DNA of 20,166 nt from Clostridiales bacterium (GCA_918241715.1 CAKJYB010000064.1:1-20166); one strand, 5' to 3'. Shown: positions 1 through 7,969, numbered from the stretch's first letter. Translations and numbers: made by a program. The notes: a model not told the origin generated them from the letters alone.

Positions 1-1209
1 TATTTAATTTTATTTTTAATTATTTTTTACATAAATAGTTTTTTGTATATTTTTTTGTCGGTTTTTGCCGTTTTTATTCTTAGCCCGTTTCTTGTTGTAG
101 TTCCATTTTTGGTTGGTTTGCCATTTGAGCAACTGATAAAACAAAGATACATTTTTCTTGCAAAAAGAAAACTTAAAAAATGTGGATGCAAAAAAATAGC
201 CATCACAGGAAGCTATGGAAAGACGTCAACAAAAAACATATTGTTTCAAATTTTAAAAGATCAATTTAATGTTTGCATAACGCCAAAAAGTTTTAATACA
301 CCAATGGGGATTTGCAAAACAATCTTGCAAGAACTCAAACAAACTGACGACTTTTTTGTTGTGGAGATGGGGGCAAGAAAAAGGGGAGACATAAAGTTTT
401 TGTCAAAATTTGTTGGTGTTGATTTTGGCATTATCACTCCTGTAGGGAATTGCCACTTGCAAACCTTTGGCACGATAGAAAATCTTGAAAACACAAAATA
501 TGAACTATGTGAAAACACAAGTGGAGTGGTCATTTTCAACGGAAGAAGCAAGTCGACACAAAAGCTGTTTTGCAGATATCCATACAAGAAGTTTTTGGTG
601 TGCACAGAAGATGGATTTGCTTATGCAAAGGACGTGGTTGTAGATCAGAACGGGTCAAGATTTACACTCTGCATTGACAAGAGCCAAATTGAATGTAAAA
701 CAAAGTTGCTTGGAAAATCCAGCATTGACAACGTCGTTGTTGCCAGCGCCATGGCGTATGTTTTGGGTGTGAGCCTTGTGCAGATAAAAAACGCAATAGG
801 CAGTCTCAAGCCAACTCCACACAGATTGGAACTTATAAAGGGCAGGGTAAACGTGATTGACGACTCCTACAACAGCAATATTGATGGGTTTTGCGAAGCA
901 GTTGAAGTTTTGTCAAAGTTTAAGGGGAGAAAGATTGTTGTCTCTCCAGGCATTGTTGAACTTGGGAAAAAGCAGTTTGAAATCAATTATCTGGCCGGAG
1001 AAAAGGTTGCAGATGTTGCTGACATCTTTATCATTGAAAATGAGACAAACAAAAAGAGTCTTTTTGCAGGTGCTTTTAAGGCAGGAATGAAAAAAGAAAA
1101 AATATTGTTTGCAAGTGGAAGAAAAGAGCTTCAAGGGCTTTTGAAAAGTATAATTTTTCCTGGGGATAACATTCTTTTTGAAAACGACTTCCCAGACAAC
1201 ATAAAATAA
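1..1209 (+). CDS. murF: MurF-type UDP-MurNAc-tripeptide:D-Ala-D-Ala ligase with membrane-spanning N-terminus, 5' partial
   Basis: Mur ligase expected to add the D-Ala-D-Ala dipeptide to UDP-MurNAc-tripeptide with ATP. The reading frame is open back to base 1, so the gene starts outside the window; the TTG at 43 is only the first possible start codon inside it. The visible 402 codons begin with about 40 very hydrophobic residues (in frame from base 1 to about 125) instead of the usual MurF N-terminal UDP-binding domain. Then come the ATP loop TGSYGKT (bases 205-225), the metal/ATP region VEMGA, HRLELI, and the MurF-like DDSYNSN (about 859-879), and a C-terminal ligase domain with GIVELGKKQ. 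The gene sits 9 bases before ddl, which makes its co-substrate. A Mur-ligase relative with another substrate is possible, but context and the YNSN motif favour MurF. The membrane-embedded N-terminus is unusual. Confidence 0.82.
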   Translation, partial: YLILFLIIFYINSFLYIFLSVFAVFILSPFLVVVPFLVGLPFEQLIKQRYIFLAKRKLKKCGCKKIAITGSYGKTSTKNILFQILKDQFNVCITPKSFNTPMGICKTILQELKQTDDFFVVEMGARKRGDIKFLSKFVGVDFGIITPVGNCHLQTFGTIENLENTKYELCENTSGVVIFNGRSKSTQKLFCRYPYKKFLVCTEDGFAYAKDVVVDQNGSRFTLCIDKSQIECKTKLLGKSSIDNVVVASAMAYVLGVSLVQIKNAIGSLKPTPHRLELIKGRVNVIDDSYNSNIDGFCEAVEVLSKFKGRKIVVSPGIVELGKKQFEINYLAGEKVADVADIFIIENETNKKSLFAGAFKAGMKKEKILFASGRKELQGLLKSIIFPGDNILFENDFPDNIK

Positions 1210-1218
1210 GGTGGTGTT

Positions 1219-2331
1219 ATGAAGAAAAAAGTTTTGATTTTGTTTGGTGGAAAGAGTGTGGAGCATGATATTTCCATAATCACTGCACTTCAAACAATGG
1301 CCTTTTTGCCAGAAAAATACGAATATTTGGCTGTTTATATTGACAGAAGTGGAACTTGGTGGACAGCAGACAATATGTCTGATAAAAAAATATACACAGA
1401 CTTTGACAAAAGAGCAAAAAAGAAGAAAAAAGTCTCTATGGAACTAGGCCATGATGTGCTTCTTATAGAGAAAAAAGGAAAATATATTCCGTTTTGCAGA
1501 GTGTTGTCTGTTTTGAATTGTTGCCATGGGCATATCGGGGAAGACGGCTGTGTGCAGGGGATTTTTGAAAGCTGTTTTACACCACAGACAAGTTGCAAGG
1601 TGGCTTCTTCTGCGTTGTGCATGGACAAAGTTTTTTTAAAAGATGTTTTAAGAGCAAACGGAATTGCCACGCCGGACTATTTTTTTGTCAAAAGCGAAGA
1701 AATTGACAATGTGGAAGTTTCAAAAAAGACAAAGAGAATTGGATATCCCGTTGTTGTAAAGCCAGCAAGGCTTGGCAGTAGCATAGGTGTTTGTGTGTGC
1801 AAAGACGAAATTGAGCTTTTTGATGCCATAAAATTTGCTTTTGAATTTGACGACAAGGTCCTTGTCGAAAAGAAAGTTGAAAACCTGAGAGAGTTTAATT
1901 GCGCTTGTTTGATGTACAAAGGAAACTACTTTTCCTCAAAAGTTTCCGAAGTTGAATTGAAAGGTGAGATTTATTCCTTTGAAAACAAGTATGTGGACAG
2001 AAACACCAAAACTTGTTATGCAAAAAAGGGCGTTGAAAGAAAAATAAAGGCTCTCACAGAAAAGGTGTATAAAATTGTTGGGTGCAGTGGAGTCGTCAGA
2101 GTCGACTTTTTGTATGACGAAAAAGAGAAAAAGTTGTTTTTGAATGAGATAAACACAATACCCGGGTCTCTTGCATTTTATCTTTTCAAAGATATTTCGT
2201 TTAAACAGCTTTTGGAGTGCTTGATAGAAGAGAGTGTTGAAGAGAGAAAACAAGAAGAAAAACTTACAAAAACCTTTGAAAACAATGCACTTGACCTGTT
2301 TGAAAAGATGGATTTTGTCGGCAAAAAGTAG
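1219..2331 (+). CDS. ddl: D-alanine--D-alanine ligase (Ddl), F-type omega loop
   Basis: ATP-grasp ligase joining two D-alanines for the end of the peptidoglycan stem peptide. 370 residues, normal length. Motifs in order: GGKSVEHD (Glu15 is the catalytic Glu), HGHIGEDGCVQG (103-114), SALCMDK, VVKPARLGSSIGV (178-191), VRVDF (293-297) and NEINTIPG (309-316). In the omega loop the family usually has Tyr in a Y-x-Y-E-x-K-Y context; here it reads YSFENKY with Phe254 (codon 1978-1980). Phe at this position is known from Leuconostoc and Lactobacillus ligases that make D-Ala-D-lactate, so substrate choice may be relaxed. The start is ATG 1219 with an AAGGTGG ribosome site at 1208-1214 that overlaps the stop of the murF-type gene, indicating one operon. 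Confidence 0.95.
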   Translation: MKKKVLILFGGKSVEHDISIITALQTMAFLPEKYEYLAVYIDRSGTWWTADNMSDKKIYTDFDKRAKKKKKVSMELGHDVLLIEKKGKYIPFCRVLSVLNCCHGHIGEDGCVQGIFESCFTPQTSCKVASSALCMDKVFLKDVLRANGIATPDYFFVKSEEIDNVEVSKKTKRIGYPVVVKPARLGSSIGVCVCKDEIELFDAIKFAFEFDDKVLVEKKVENLREFNCACLMYKGNYFSSKVSEVELKGEIYSFENKYVDRNTKTCYAKKGVERKIKALTEKVYKIVGCSGVVRVDFLYDEKEKKLFLNEINTIPGSLAFYLFKDISFKQLLECLIEESVEERKQEEKLTKTFENNALDLFEKMDFVGKK

Positions 2332-2422
2332 GCACAATTTTTGTCTAAAAAGCACGTATTTTTTACCACTAAACACAACTTGCAATAAAAAAAACTAGAA
2401 TATTTGTGAAAAGGAGAAAAAT

Positions 2423-3865
2423 ATGCTTCTATCACAATTGTTAAAAAGAAAGGTCGAAAAAGACTTTGAAATCAAAACTTTTTCCAAAAACTGCAACGAC
2501 GTGGACGTTGACGTCTATTTTTGCTTGGCAAGGGACGAAAAGATAGCAAAAGAAAGAACAATGGTTGCAATAAAAAATGGGGCAAAAATCGTTGTTGGGC
2601 AATTTGAAAGTGGGGTTGAAAACTATATTTGTGTCGTTGATGCAAGAAAGACTTTCGCAGAAGCGTGCGCAATATTTTATGACAATCCAAGCCAGAGACT
2701 TAAAATTGTTGGAATCACCGGAACAAACGGAAAGACAACGACTTCACATATTATTGCAGAAATATTAAAGCGAAACGGAAGAAATGTTGGTGTTGTTGGG
2801 ACAAATGGGGTGTTTTATGGTGGAAAGAAGTTTGATTGTCCGTTGACAACGCCAGACGCCGACTTTTTAAACAAAACTTTTGCCGACATGCTAAAGGTTG
2901 GTGTGGAGTATGTTGTGATGGAAGTTTCTGCTCATGCAATCGACCAAGAGAGAATTTGGGGGATAAAATTTGAAGTTGCAATTTTGACCAACATAACACA
3001 GGATCACCTTGACTATTTTGGAGACATGGAAAGATACGCAGAGACAAAATTTAAGTTTCTATCCTCGACCTATGCAAAACGTGCTGTTGCGTGTGTTGAT
3101 GATGAAAAAATCAAAAACAATCTTTCCAAAATAGACATTCCAATCTGCACATATGGGATTGAAAACCCATGTGATAGTTTTGCCATTGATTTGATGTGCG
3201 ATTTGAACGGGTCGTTTTTTGTTGCAAACATAAATGACAACGTTTTTGAAATCAAAACAAACCTTGTGGGAAAGCACAACATTTACAACTCTTTGGCTGC
3301 TCTTTCAACCTGCAAAATTTTGGGACTTTCAAATCAAGAGTTGTTTGACGGAATAAATTTTGTCTGCCCGGTTGAAGGAAGATTTAACATCATAAAAGTC
3401 GGAGAGACGTATGTTGTTGTCGACTATGCACACACGCCTGATGGACTTAAAAATGTTTTGCAGGCAACAAGGGATTTGACGGACAAAAATGTTTTTGTCG
3501 TGTTTGGTTGTGGTGGAGATAGAGATGCAAAAAAGAGAAGCATTATGGGGGAGATTGCTGAAAAATATGCTGACTACGTTTGCATAACAAATGACAATCC
3601 AAGAAGTGAAGATCCACAAAAAATTGCTTCCGAAATCGAAAAAAACATGAAAAAACCACATTTTGTAGAGCTTGACAGGGCAAGCGCAATAAGAAAAATG
3701 CTGTTTTTGTCAAAGGAAGGAGATATTGTTTTGATTGCCGGAAAAGGCGCAGAAAAATATCAAGAGATTGGAAACGAAAAAAGACCATATTCCGATTTTG
3801 AAGTTTTGGCAGACTTTTTGAGAGACAAAAATATTGAAAAAGGGGGAGACAAAAATGCTTATTAG
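2423..3865 (+). CDS. murE: UDP-MurNAc-tripeptide synthetase MurE, meso-DAP type
   Basis: Cytoplasmic ligase that adds the third stem-peptide residue to UDP-MurNAc-L-Ala-D-Glu. 480 residues. A short MurE N-terminal domain (1-90) is followed by the ATP loop GTNGKTTT (100-107), TTPDA, MEVSAHA (166-172), the lysine expected to be carbamylated near 209 (YAETKFKF), HNIYNS, VVDYAHTPDGL (332-342) and DNPR (391-394). DNPR is the established signature of enzymes that take meso-diaminopimelate rather than L-lysine. The N-terminal substrate-binding loop is less conserved than usual (SKNCNDVDVDVYFCLARDE). ATG 2423 has an AAGGAG site at 2411-2416. The 91 bases between ddl and murE hold no gene and no convincing promoter or terminator, so co-transcription with ddl is likely. 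Confidence 0.95.
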   Translation: MLLSQLLKRKVEKDFEIKTFSKNCNDVDVDVYFCLARDEKIAKERTMVAIKNGAKIVVGQFESGVENYICVVDARKTFAEACAIFYDNPSQRLKIVGITGTNGKTTTSHIIAEILKRNGRNVGVVGTNGVFYGGKKFDCPLTTPDADFLNKTFADMLKVGVEYVVMEVSAHAIDQERIWGIKFEVAILTNITQDHLDYFGDMERYAETKFKFLSSTYAKRAVACVDDEKIKNNLSKIDIPICTYGIENPCDSFAIDLMCDLNGSFFVANINDNVFEIKTNLVGKHNIYNSLAALSTCKILGLSNQELFDGINFVCPVEGRFNIIKVGETYVVVDYAHTPDGLKNVLQATRDLTDKNVFVVFGCGGDRDAKKRSIMGEIAEKYADYVCITNDNPRSEDPQKIASEIEKNMKKPHFVELDRASAIRKMLFLSKEGDIVLIAGKGAEKYQEIGNEKRPYSDFEVLADFLRDKNIEKGGDKNAY

Positions 3866-4817
3866 ATATCTTGTTGTTGGAGTCTTGTCTTTGTGTTTTT
3901 CTTGTTTGATAGCTCCAGTTGTTGTTTTGCTTTGCAAAAAACTTAAAGCATCTCAAAGCATTTTACATTACGTGGACAAGCACGCATCAAAGCAGGGGAC
4001 TCCAACCATGGGTGGCACAATCTTTTTGCTTGCAATGTTGTTTTCTTGCTTTTTGATGGTAAAAGAAAATCAAATCTTATCTTGGTTTGTGATAATCATA
4101 ACTTTTGCTTATGGAATTTTGGGTTTTATGGACGATTTTATCAAAATCAGACACCACCAAAACGAAGGCCTTAAGCCGTATCAAAAAATTGTTGGACAAG
4201 TTGGCGTTGCGATTGCTGTTGCTGTGTTTTTATATTTGTCAAAAAGGACAAGCGTCAAATTGTTTTCACTTGAATTTGATATTGGTTGGGGTATTATTCC
4301 CCTTGCCATTTTGGTTATGGTCGCAACAACAAACAGCGTCAACCTAACAGACGGGCTTGATGGACTTGCCGGTGGAACAAGTTTTGTTTACATTTTGTTT
4401 TTTGGAATTATTCTTGCACTTTTTAAAGATGCAAATTTAAGCAATTTGGCGTTGGTATGCTTTGGCCTTTGTGGTGGAATTCTTGGCTTTTTGACAAAAA
4501 ATTGCTTTCCGGCAAAGATTTTTATGGGTGATACGGGCTCTTTGGCGCTTGGGGGATTTATTGGAGTGGCAGGACTTGTCAGTGGGCTTGAACTTTTAAT
4601 TCCGATTATGGGAATAATGTTTGTGCTTTCAACCCTTTCTGACATTATTCAGGTTTTGCATTTTAAAAGAACGGGAAAGCGTGTTTTTCTTATGGCTCCA
4701 CTCCACCATCATTTTGAGCAAAAGGGAGTGCATGAAAACAGAATTGTCTTCGTATATATAGTTATAACAATGGTGTGTTGCCTGTCCGTTTTGGCAGGCA
4801 TGATTGCCGTTTTGTAA
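3855..4817 (+). CDS. mraY: Phospho-MurNAc-pentapeptide transferase MraY
   Basis: Integral membrane enzyme transferring phospho-MurNAc-pentapeptide from UDP to undecaprenyl phosphate, making lipid I. With the start at ATG 3855 the protein has 320 residues and about ten hydrophobic segments. Family motifs: KQGTPTMGG (46-54), the Asp pair FMDDF (Asp93-Asp94), TNSVNLTDGLDGL (159-171), FMGDTGS (223-229) and APLHHHFE (281-288). The frame also has an ATG at 3834, but ATG 3855 is preferred because a strong AGGGGGAG site lies at 3841-3848; it overlaps the end of murE by 11 bases, so the two are probably translationally coupled. Confidence 0.95.
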   Translation: MLIRYLVVGVLSLCFSCLIAPVVVLLCKKLKASQSILHYVDKHASKQGTPTMGGTIFLLAMLFSCFLMVKENQILSWFVIIITFAYGILGFMDDFIKIRHHQNEGLKPYQKIVGQVGVAIAVAVFLYLSKRTSVKLFSLEFDIGWGIIPLAILVMVATTNSVNLTDGLDGLAGGTSFVYILFFGIILALFKDANLSNLALVCFGLCGGILGFLTKNCFPAKIFMGDTGSLALGGFIGVAGLVSGLELLIPIMGIMFVLSTLSDIIQVLHFKRTGKRVFLMAPLHHHFEQKGVHENRIVFVYIVITMVCCLSVLAGMIAVL

Positions 4818-4830
4818 TTATGGTAGGAAG

Positions 4831-6132
4831 ATGAAAATTAAGGGCAAAAAATTTTTGGTTTATGGACTTGGAGAAAGTGGAAGAGCTGTTGTTGATGTCT
4901 TAAAAAGAAAGGGCGCAGATGTTTGTTTTTATGACGACAACTTAGAATTTGCAAACTACATTGGGTTTGAGAGAGACCCTTTTTCTAAAAAATATGATTG
5001 TGTTGTGGTAAGTCCCGGTGTTAACGGAAACCAAAACAAACTTTTGGAGCACTTTAAAAACAACGGAGTGCGCATTTTAAGTGAAATAGATTTTGCCTAT
5101 CTTTTGTGCAAAGGAAAGATTATTGCAATAACGGGCACAAACGGAAAGACGACCACCTGCCTTTTGACATACAAAATTTTGAAAAATTCGGGTTTTGATG
5201 CTTTTCTGTGTGGCAATATAGGGCTTCCTTTTTCAGCAATCGCAGAAAAGACCACAAAAAACAGCATAATCGTATGCGAAATCAGCAGTTTTCAGTTGGA
5301 ACTTTCAAGTTTGTTTAAGCCCAATATTGCGTGTATTCTAAATTTAAAGCCTGACCATTTGGACAGGCATGGCAGTTTTGATAATTATAAAAAGGCAAAA
5401 GAAAAAATTGCTCAAAACATGAAAAACGAAAATGTTTTGATTTTGAATATGGACGACGAAGAAACAAAACAGATGATTGTCCACAAAAATTTTAAATTTT
5501 TCACAAAAAAAGAGACAAAGCACGGAACAAACATTGTCAATCAAACAATTTGCAACGGAAAGAAGAAAATTTTGGACATCGACAAAATCAAACTTAAGGG
5601 CGAAAAGAATTTGGAAAACGTGCTTGCAAGTGTGGCGATATGCTCTCATTTCAAGGTAAAAAAAGAAGTTTTTGAAAAGACGATAGAAAACTTTGAAACG
5701 GCGTCTCACAGAATGGAAGTGGTGGGAGATGTGAAAGGTGCCACATATGTTGATGACAGCAAGGCAACAAATGTTGCATCGACTCTTGCGTGTTTGCAGG
5801 CATTTAAAGACAGACCTATTGTGCTTTTGCTTGGTGGCATGGGTAAGGATATTGAATATGACGAAATTTTTGAAAGTGGCTTTTCTATAAAATGTGTGGT
5901 GTGCTTTGGCATGGAAAGAAAAAACATTTCAAAGTGTGCAGAAAAACACAGGCAGAAATTTGTTGTGGCAAAAAACCTTAAACTTGCCGTAAAAGAAAGT
6001 TGTTTGCAAGCCGAAAGTGGAGATGTGGTTTTGTTGTCGCCAGCATGTTCTAGTTTTGACGAATTCTCTTCTTACAAAGATCGTGGAGACAAGTTTAAAG
6101 AATATGTTTTGGAGCTCTTAAATGAAGAGTAA
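4831..6132 (+). CDS. murD: UDP-MurNAc-L-alanine:D-glutamate ligase MurD
   Basis: Cytoplasmic ligase adding D-glutamate to UDP-MurNAc-L-Ala. 433 residues from ATG 4831, normal length. Domain 1 has the Rossmann-like YGLGESGRA and VVVSPGV. The central ATP domain has GTNGKTTT (102-109), CEISSFQLE and LKPDHLDRHGSFDNY. The C-terminal domain has SHRMEVV, DDSKATN, LLLGGMGKD and SPACSSFDEFSSYKDRG. The frame is open to TTG 4804, inside mraY, but ATG 4831 puts MurD's first strand at the usual distance and has AGGA just upstream (4825-4828). A four-codon frame (ATG 4820, stop overlapping the murD ATG) lies in the 13-base gap after mraY and is probably chance. Confidence 0.94.
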   Translation: MKIKGKKFLVYGLGESGRAVVDVLKRKGADVCFYDDNLEFANYIGFERDPFSKKYDCVVVSPGVNGNQNKLLEHFKNNGVRILSEIDFAYLLCKGKIIAITGTNGKTTTCLLTYKILKNSGFDAFLCGNIGLPFSAIAEKTTKNSIIVCEISSFQLELSSLFKPNIACILNLKPDHLDRHGSFDNYKKAKEKIAQNMKNENVLILNMDDEETKQMIVHKNFKFFTKKETKHGTNIVNQTICNGKKKILDIDKIKLKGEKNLENVLASVAICSHFKVKKEVFEKTIENFETASHRMEVVGDVKGATYVDDSKATNVASTLACLQAFKDRPIVLLLGGMGKDIEYDEIFESGFSIKCVVCFGMERKNISKCAEKHRQKFVVAKNLKLAVKESCLQAESGDVVLLSPACSSFDEFSSYKDRGDKFKEYVLELLNEE

Positions 6133-7234
6133 AAGTAAAAAAATGAGCCTAAGCAAAAACCAAATTTGTGTGTTTTTGATTGTGATTTTTCTTGTTGTCT
6201 TTGGTTGCATAATGGTCTATAGTGCAAGCTGTTATTCTGCAAAAATTAGATACGGAAATCAATTTTTCTTTCTTTTTAAGCAGATTTTTGGTGTTTTGCT
6301 TGGACTTTTTGCCATGATTTTTTTTGCTTTTTTTGATTATCATTTGCTCAAAAAATTTAGATTTTTTCTTCTTGCAATTTGTGTGGCAATGCTTGTGCTT
6401 GTTTTTGTCCCCGGGTTTGGTGTGCAAAGTTATGGTGCAAGCAGATGGATAAACATTTTTGGGATTTCAATTCAGCCGTCAGAAATTACAAAATTTGCAC
6501 TTGTTCTGTTTTTGGCGTCTTACCTTTCTGAAAATCATGACAAAGTCAAAACACTTAAGGGACTTCTGCCGCCACTCTGTGTTGCTGGGCTTTTGTGTGT
6601 GCTTGTGATTATTGAGCCAAGCATGAGTGTAACAATGTGTCTTGCATTTACAACTTTCTTTATGTTGATTGTTGGTGGCATGTCAAAAAAACACGCAATC
6701 TTGTTTTCTGGTATGGCAAGCGCAGGAGTTCCTTTTTTGATTGCTATCGAACCATACAGGCTTAAGCGTCTGTTTGCATTCTTAAATCCGTGGAAGTCTC
6801 CACAAGGGGAAGGGTTTCAACTTATTCAATCACTCTATGGACTTGGTAATGGTGGAATGTTTGGCGTTGGGCTTTTCAATTCCAGACAAAAATATCTCTT
6901 TCTTCCATTTGCCGAATCGGATTTCATCTTTTCAATCATAGGAGAAGAATTTGGTTTTTTTGGTGCAACACTTTTGCTTTTAGTCTTTGCGTTTCTTGTG
7001 TTTTTGATTTTTAGAATTGCTCTTTCTGCAAAAGATAGATTTGGGTGCTTGCTTGCAAGTGGAATCGCCATCGTCATTGCCGTTCAAACACTTTTGAATG
7101 TGGCTGTTGTTACAGGTTCAATTCCACCGACCGGGCTTCCACTTCCGTTTATTTCTTCTGGTGGAACAAGTGTGGCTGTGTTTATGTGTGCAATTGGGGT
7201 GGTGCTAAACATTTCAAAACAAAGCAGGGTGTAA
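6122..7234 (+). CDS. ftsW: Septal peptidoglycan glycosyltransferase FtsW (SEDS family)
   Basis: Polytopic membrane protein that polymerises lipid II at the division septum with a partner class B PBP. 370 residues. Recognised by SRWINIFGISIQPSEITKF (107-125), NPWKSPQGEGFQLIQS (222-237), GLGNGGMFGVGLFNSRQK, the catalytic Asp267 in PFAESDFIFSIIGEEFG and the C-terminal GSIPPTGLPLPFISSGG (332-348). SpoVE, the sporulation paralogue, is nearly identical in motifs and cannot be excluded, but the dcw location favours FtsW. ATG 6122 overlaps murD by 11 bases and has GGAG at 6111-6114. Residues 329-370 are repeated downstream as a separate diverged fragment (7835-7969), so this 3' end may be of mixed origin. 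The usual next gene, murG, is not here. Confidence 0.94.
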   Translation: MKSKSKKMSLSKNQICVFLIVIFLVVFGCIMVYSASCYSAKIRYGNQFFFLFKQIFGVLLGLFAMIFFAFFDYHLLKKFRFFLLAICVAMLVLVFVPGFGVQSYGASRWINIFGISIQPSEITKFALVLFLASYLSENHDKVKTLKGLLPPLCVAGLLCVLVIIEPSMSVTMCLAFTTFFMLIVGGMSKKHAILFSGMASAGVPFLIAIEPYRLKRLFAFLNPWKSPQGEGFQLIQSLYGLGNGGMFGVGLFNSRQKYLFLPFAESDFIFSIIGEEFGFFGATLLLLVFAFLVFLIFRIALSAKDRFGCLLASGIAIVIAVQTLLNVAVVTGSIPPTGLPLPFISSGGTSVAVFMCAIGVVLNISKQSRV

Positions 7235-7252
7235 AGATCCTGCTATTTTTTT
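7223..7252 (+). terminator. Terminator enclosing the ftsW stop codon
   Basis: Six-base stem AGCAGG (7223-7228) with CCTGCT (7239-7244), followed by TA and T7 (7246-7252). The ftsW stop codon TAA (7232-7234) lies in the loop. It should end the murF-to-ftsW transcript. Confidence 0.8.
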
Positions 7253-7260
7253 GATAAAAA

Positions 7261-7290
7261 TTGACACATTTTTGTGCTTTATGTTATCAT
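7261..7290 (+). promoter_or_regulatory. Promoter of the cysteine-cluster gene
   Basis: A perfect -35 TTGACA at 7261-7266 is followed after 18 bases by TATCAT (7285-7290). It sits directly after the ftsW terminator. Transcription would begin close to 7297, leaving a leader of about ten bases that includes GGGGAAG (7297-7303) before ATG 7308. Confidence 0.75.
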
Positions 7291-7307
7291 TACAATGGGG
7301 AAGATAA

Positions 7308-7841
7308 ATGGATAAAAATAAGATAGTTAATTTTTGTAAAAACTGTGAAGCATGGTGCTGTTATGATGGAGTTTATTTGACGGAAGAAGATGAAAAAAAG
7401 ATCAAAACAGTTGTTGAAAATAATAAAGATTTCTTTTCATTTATTCCAAATAATTATATCGTTGATGGAAATTGGGAAAACTTGTTTAATGGAAGAAAAA
7501 CTAATGTAAAACCAAAAAACTATAAAAACAATGGATACCCTAAGCATTTTAATCAAACAACCTGTGTGTTTTCCGTAAATAACAAATGCATGTTGCAAGA
7601 ATTTGCAATAGAAAAAGGCGAAGAAGAATGGAAATATAAGCCGTTTACTTGTTGCACATTCCCTTTGCAAAAAAGAGATGGTAAGTTTTTTGCACCAAGT
7701 GAAGTTGAAGATAATTGCAATATTGGTGAAAAATATCCTGGATATGTTTCGTTCTTGCCTTGTTATAACTTGAAGAAGGTAGATTTAAACAAAGAAATTG
7801 AGTTTAGTGATAAAAAATCCAAGTGCAATAAGAGGTCATAA
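7308..7841 (+). CDS. Cysteine-cluster protein of the YkgJ (CxxCxxxCC) type, 3' end possibly truncated
   Basis: 177-residue soluble protein with eleven cysteines: Cys10, 13, 17, 18 (CKNCEAWCC), Cys86 and 94 (TCVFSVNNKC), Cys115-116 (KPFTCCTFPL), then 137, 152 and 173. The N-terminal CxxCxxxCC block and the KPFTC.FPL block match the YkgJ/UPF0153-like families, described as putative zinc- or iron-chelating; the biochemical role is unknown. It has its own promoter and a GGGGAAG site. By eye it is more A+T-rich, leaning to AAT and GAT codons, than the neighbouring cell-wall genes, which suggests separate origin. Its last codons and stop (TAA 7839-7841) lie in sequence homologous to ftsW but in another frame, so the natural C-terminus may have been lost at a recombination junction. 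Confidence 0.8.
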   Translation: MDKNKIVNFCKNCEAWCCYDGVYLTEEDEKKIKTVVENNKDFFSFIPNNYIVDGNWENLFNGRKTNVKPKNYKNNGYPKHFNQTTCVFSVNNKCMLQEFAIEKGEEEWKYKPFTCCTFPLQKRDGKFFAPSEVEDNCNIGEKYPGYVSFLPCYNLKKVDLNKEIEFSDKKSKCNKRS

Positions 7842-7969
7842 CAGGCTCAATTCCACCGACCGGGCTTCCACTTCCATTTATATCAAGTGGTGGAACATCT
7901 GTTGCAGTTTTTATGGCAGCAATCGGGGTGGTGATAAATATAAGTAAGCAATCAAAATGCAGAGTATAA
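7835..7969 (+). pseudogene. ftsW: Remnant of a second ftsW 3' end (44 codons plus stop)
   Basis: In phase with each other, these codons encode the FtsW C-terminus GSIPPTGLPLPFISSGG to the stop. Against ftsW codons 329-370, 39 of 42 residues match by hand alignment, with a two-residue insertion (Lys-Cys) before the final Arg-Val. At DNA level about 30 of 126 bases differ, mostly at synonymous sites, but one 29-base block is exact (7118-7146 against 7847-7875). There is no start codon or ribosome site, so it is a non-coding remnant. It points to insertion of the 7308 gene, or replacement of the upstream ftsW, by recombination with a diverged allele. Confidence 0.93.

Larger units (their letters stand above)
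7118..7875 (+). repeat. 29-base direct repeat bracketing the cysteine-cluster gene
   Basis: Exact copies at 7118-7146 (inside ftsW) and 7847-7875 (inside the ftsW remnant), offset by 729 bases, both covering the conserved Ser-Ile-Pro-Pro-Thr-Gly-Leu-Pro-Leu codons. Everything between them could be lost by recombination, leaving one hybrid ftsW end. Confidence 0.9.

Noticed and set aside
43..1209. Taking TTG 43 as the true start of the murF-type gene
   Set aside because: Every in-frame codon from base 1 to 42 is sense and continues the hydrophobic stretch, and no ribosome site precedes 43. The gene is better described as 5' partial.
4820..4834. Four-codon frame whose stop overlaps the murD start
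   Set aside because: Such short frames arise often by chance; it has no ribosome site of its own and nothing shows it is translated.
7118..7875. Integrase-mediated att sites of a mobile element
   Set aside because: The 29-base repeat is conserved coding sequence within a longer diverged homology, and no integrase, transposase or terminal inverted repeat lies between the copies. Homologous recombination explains it more simply.
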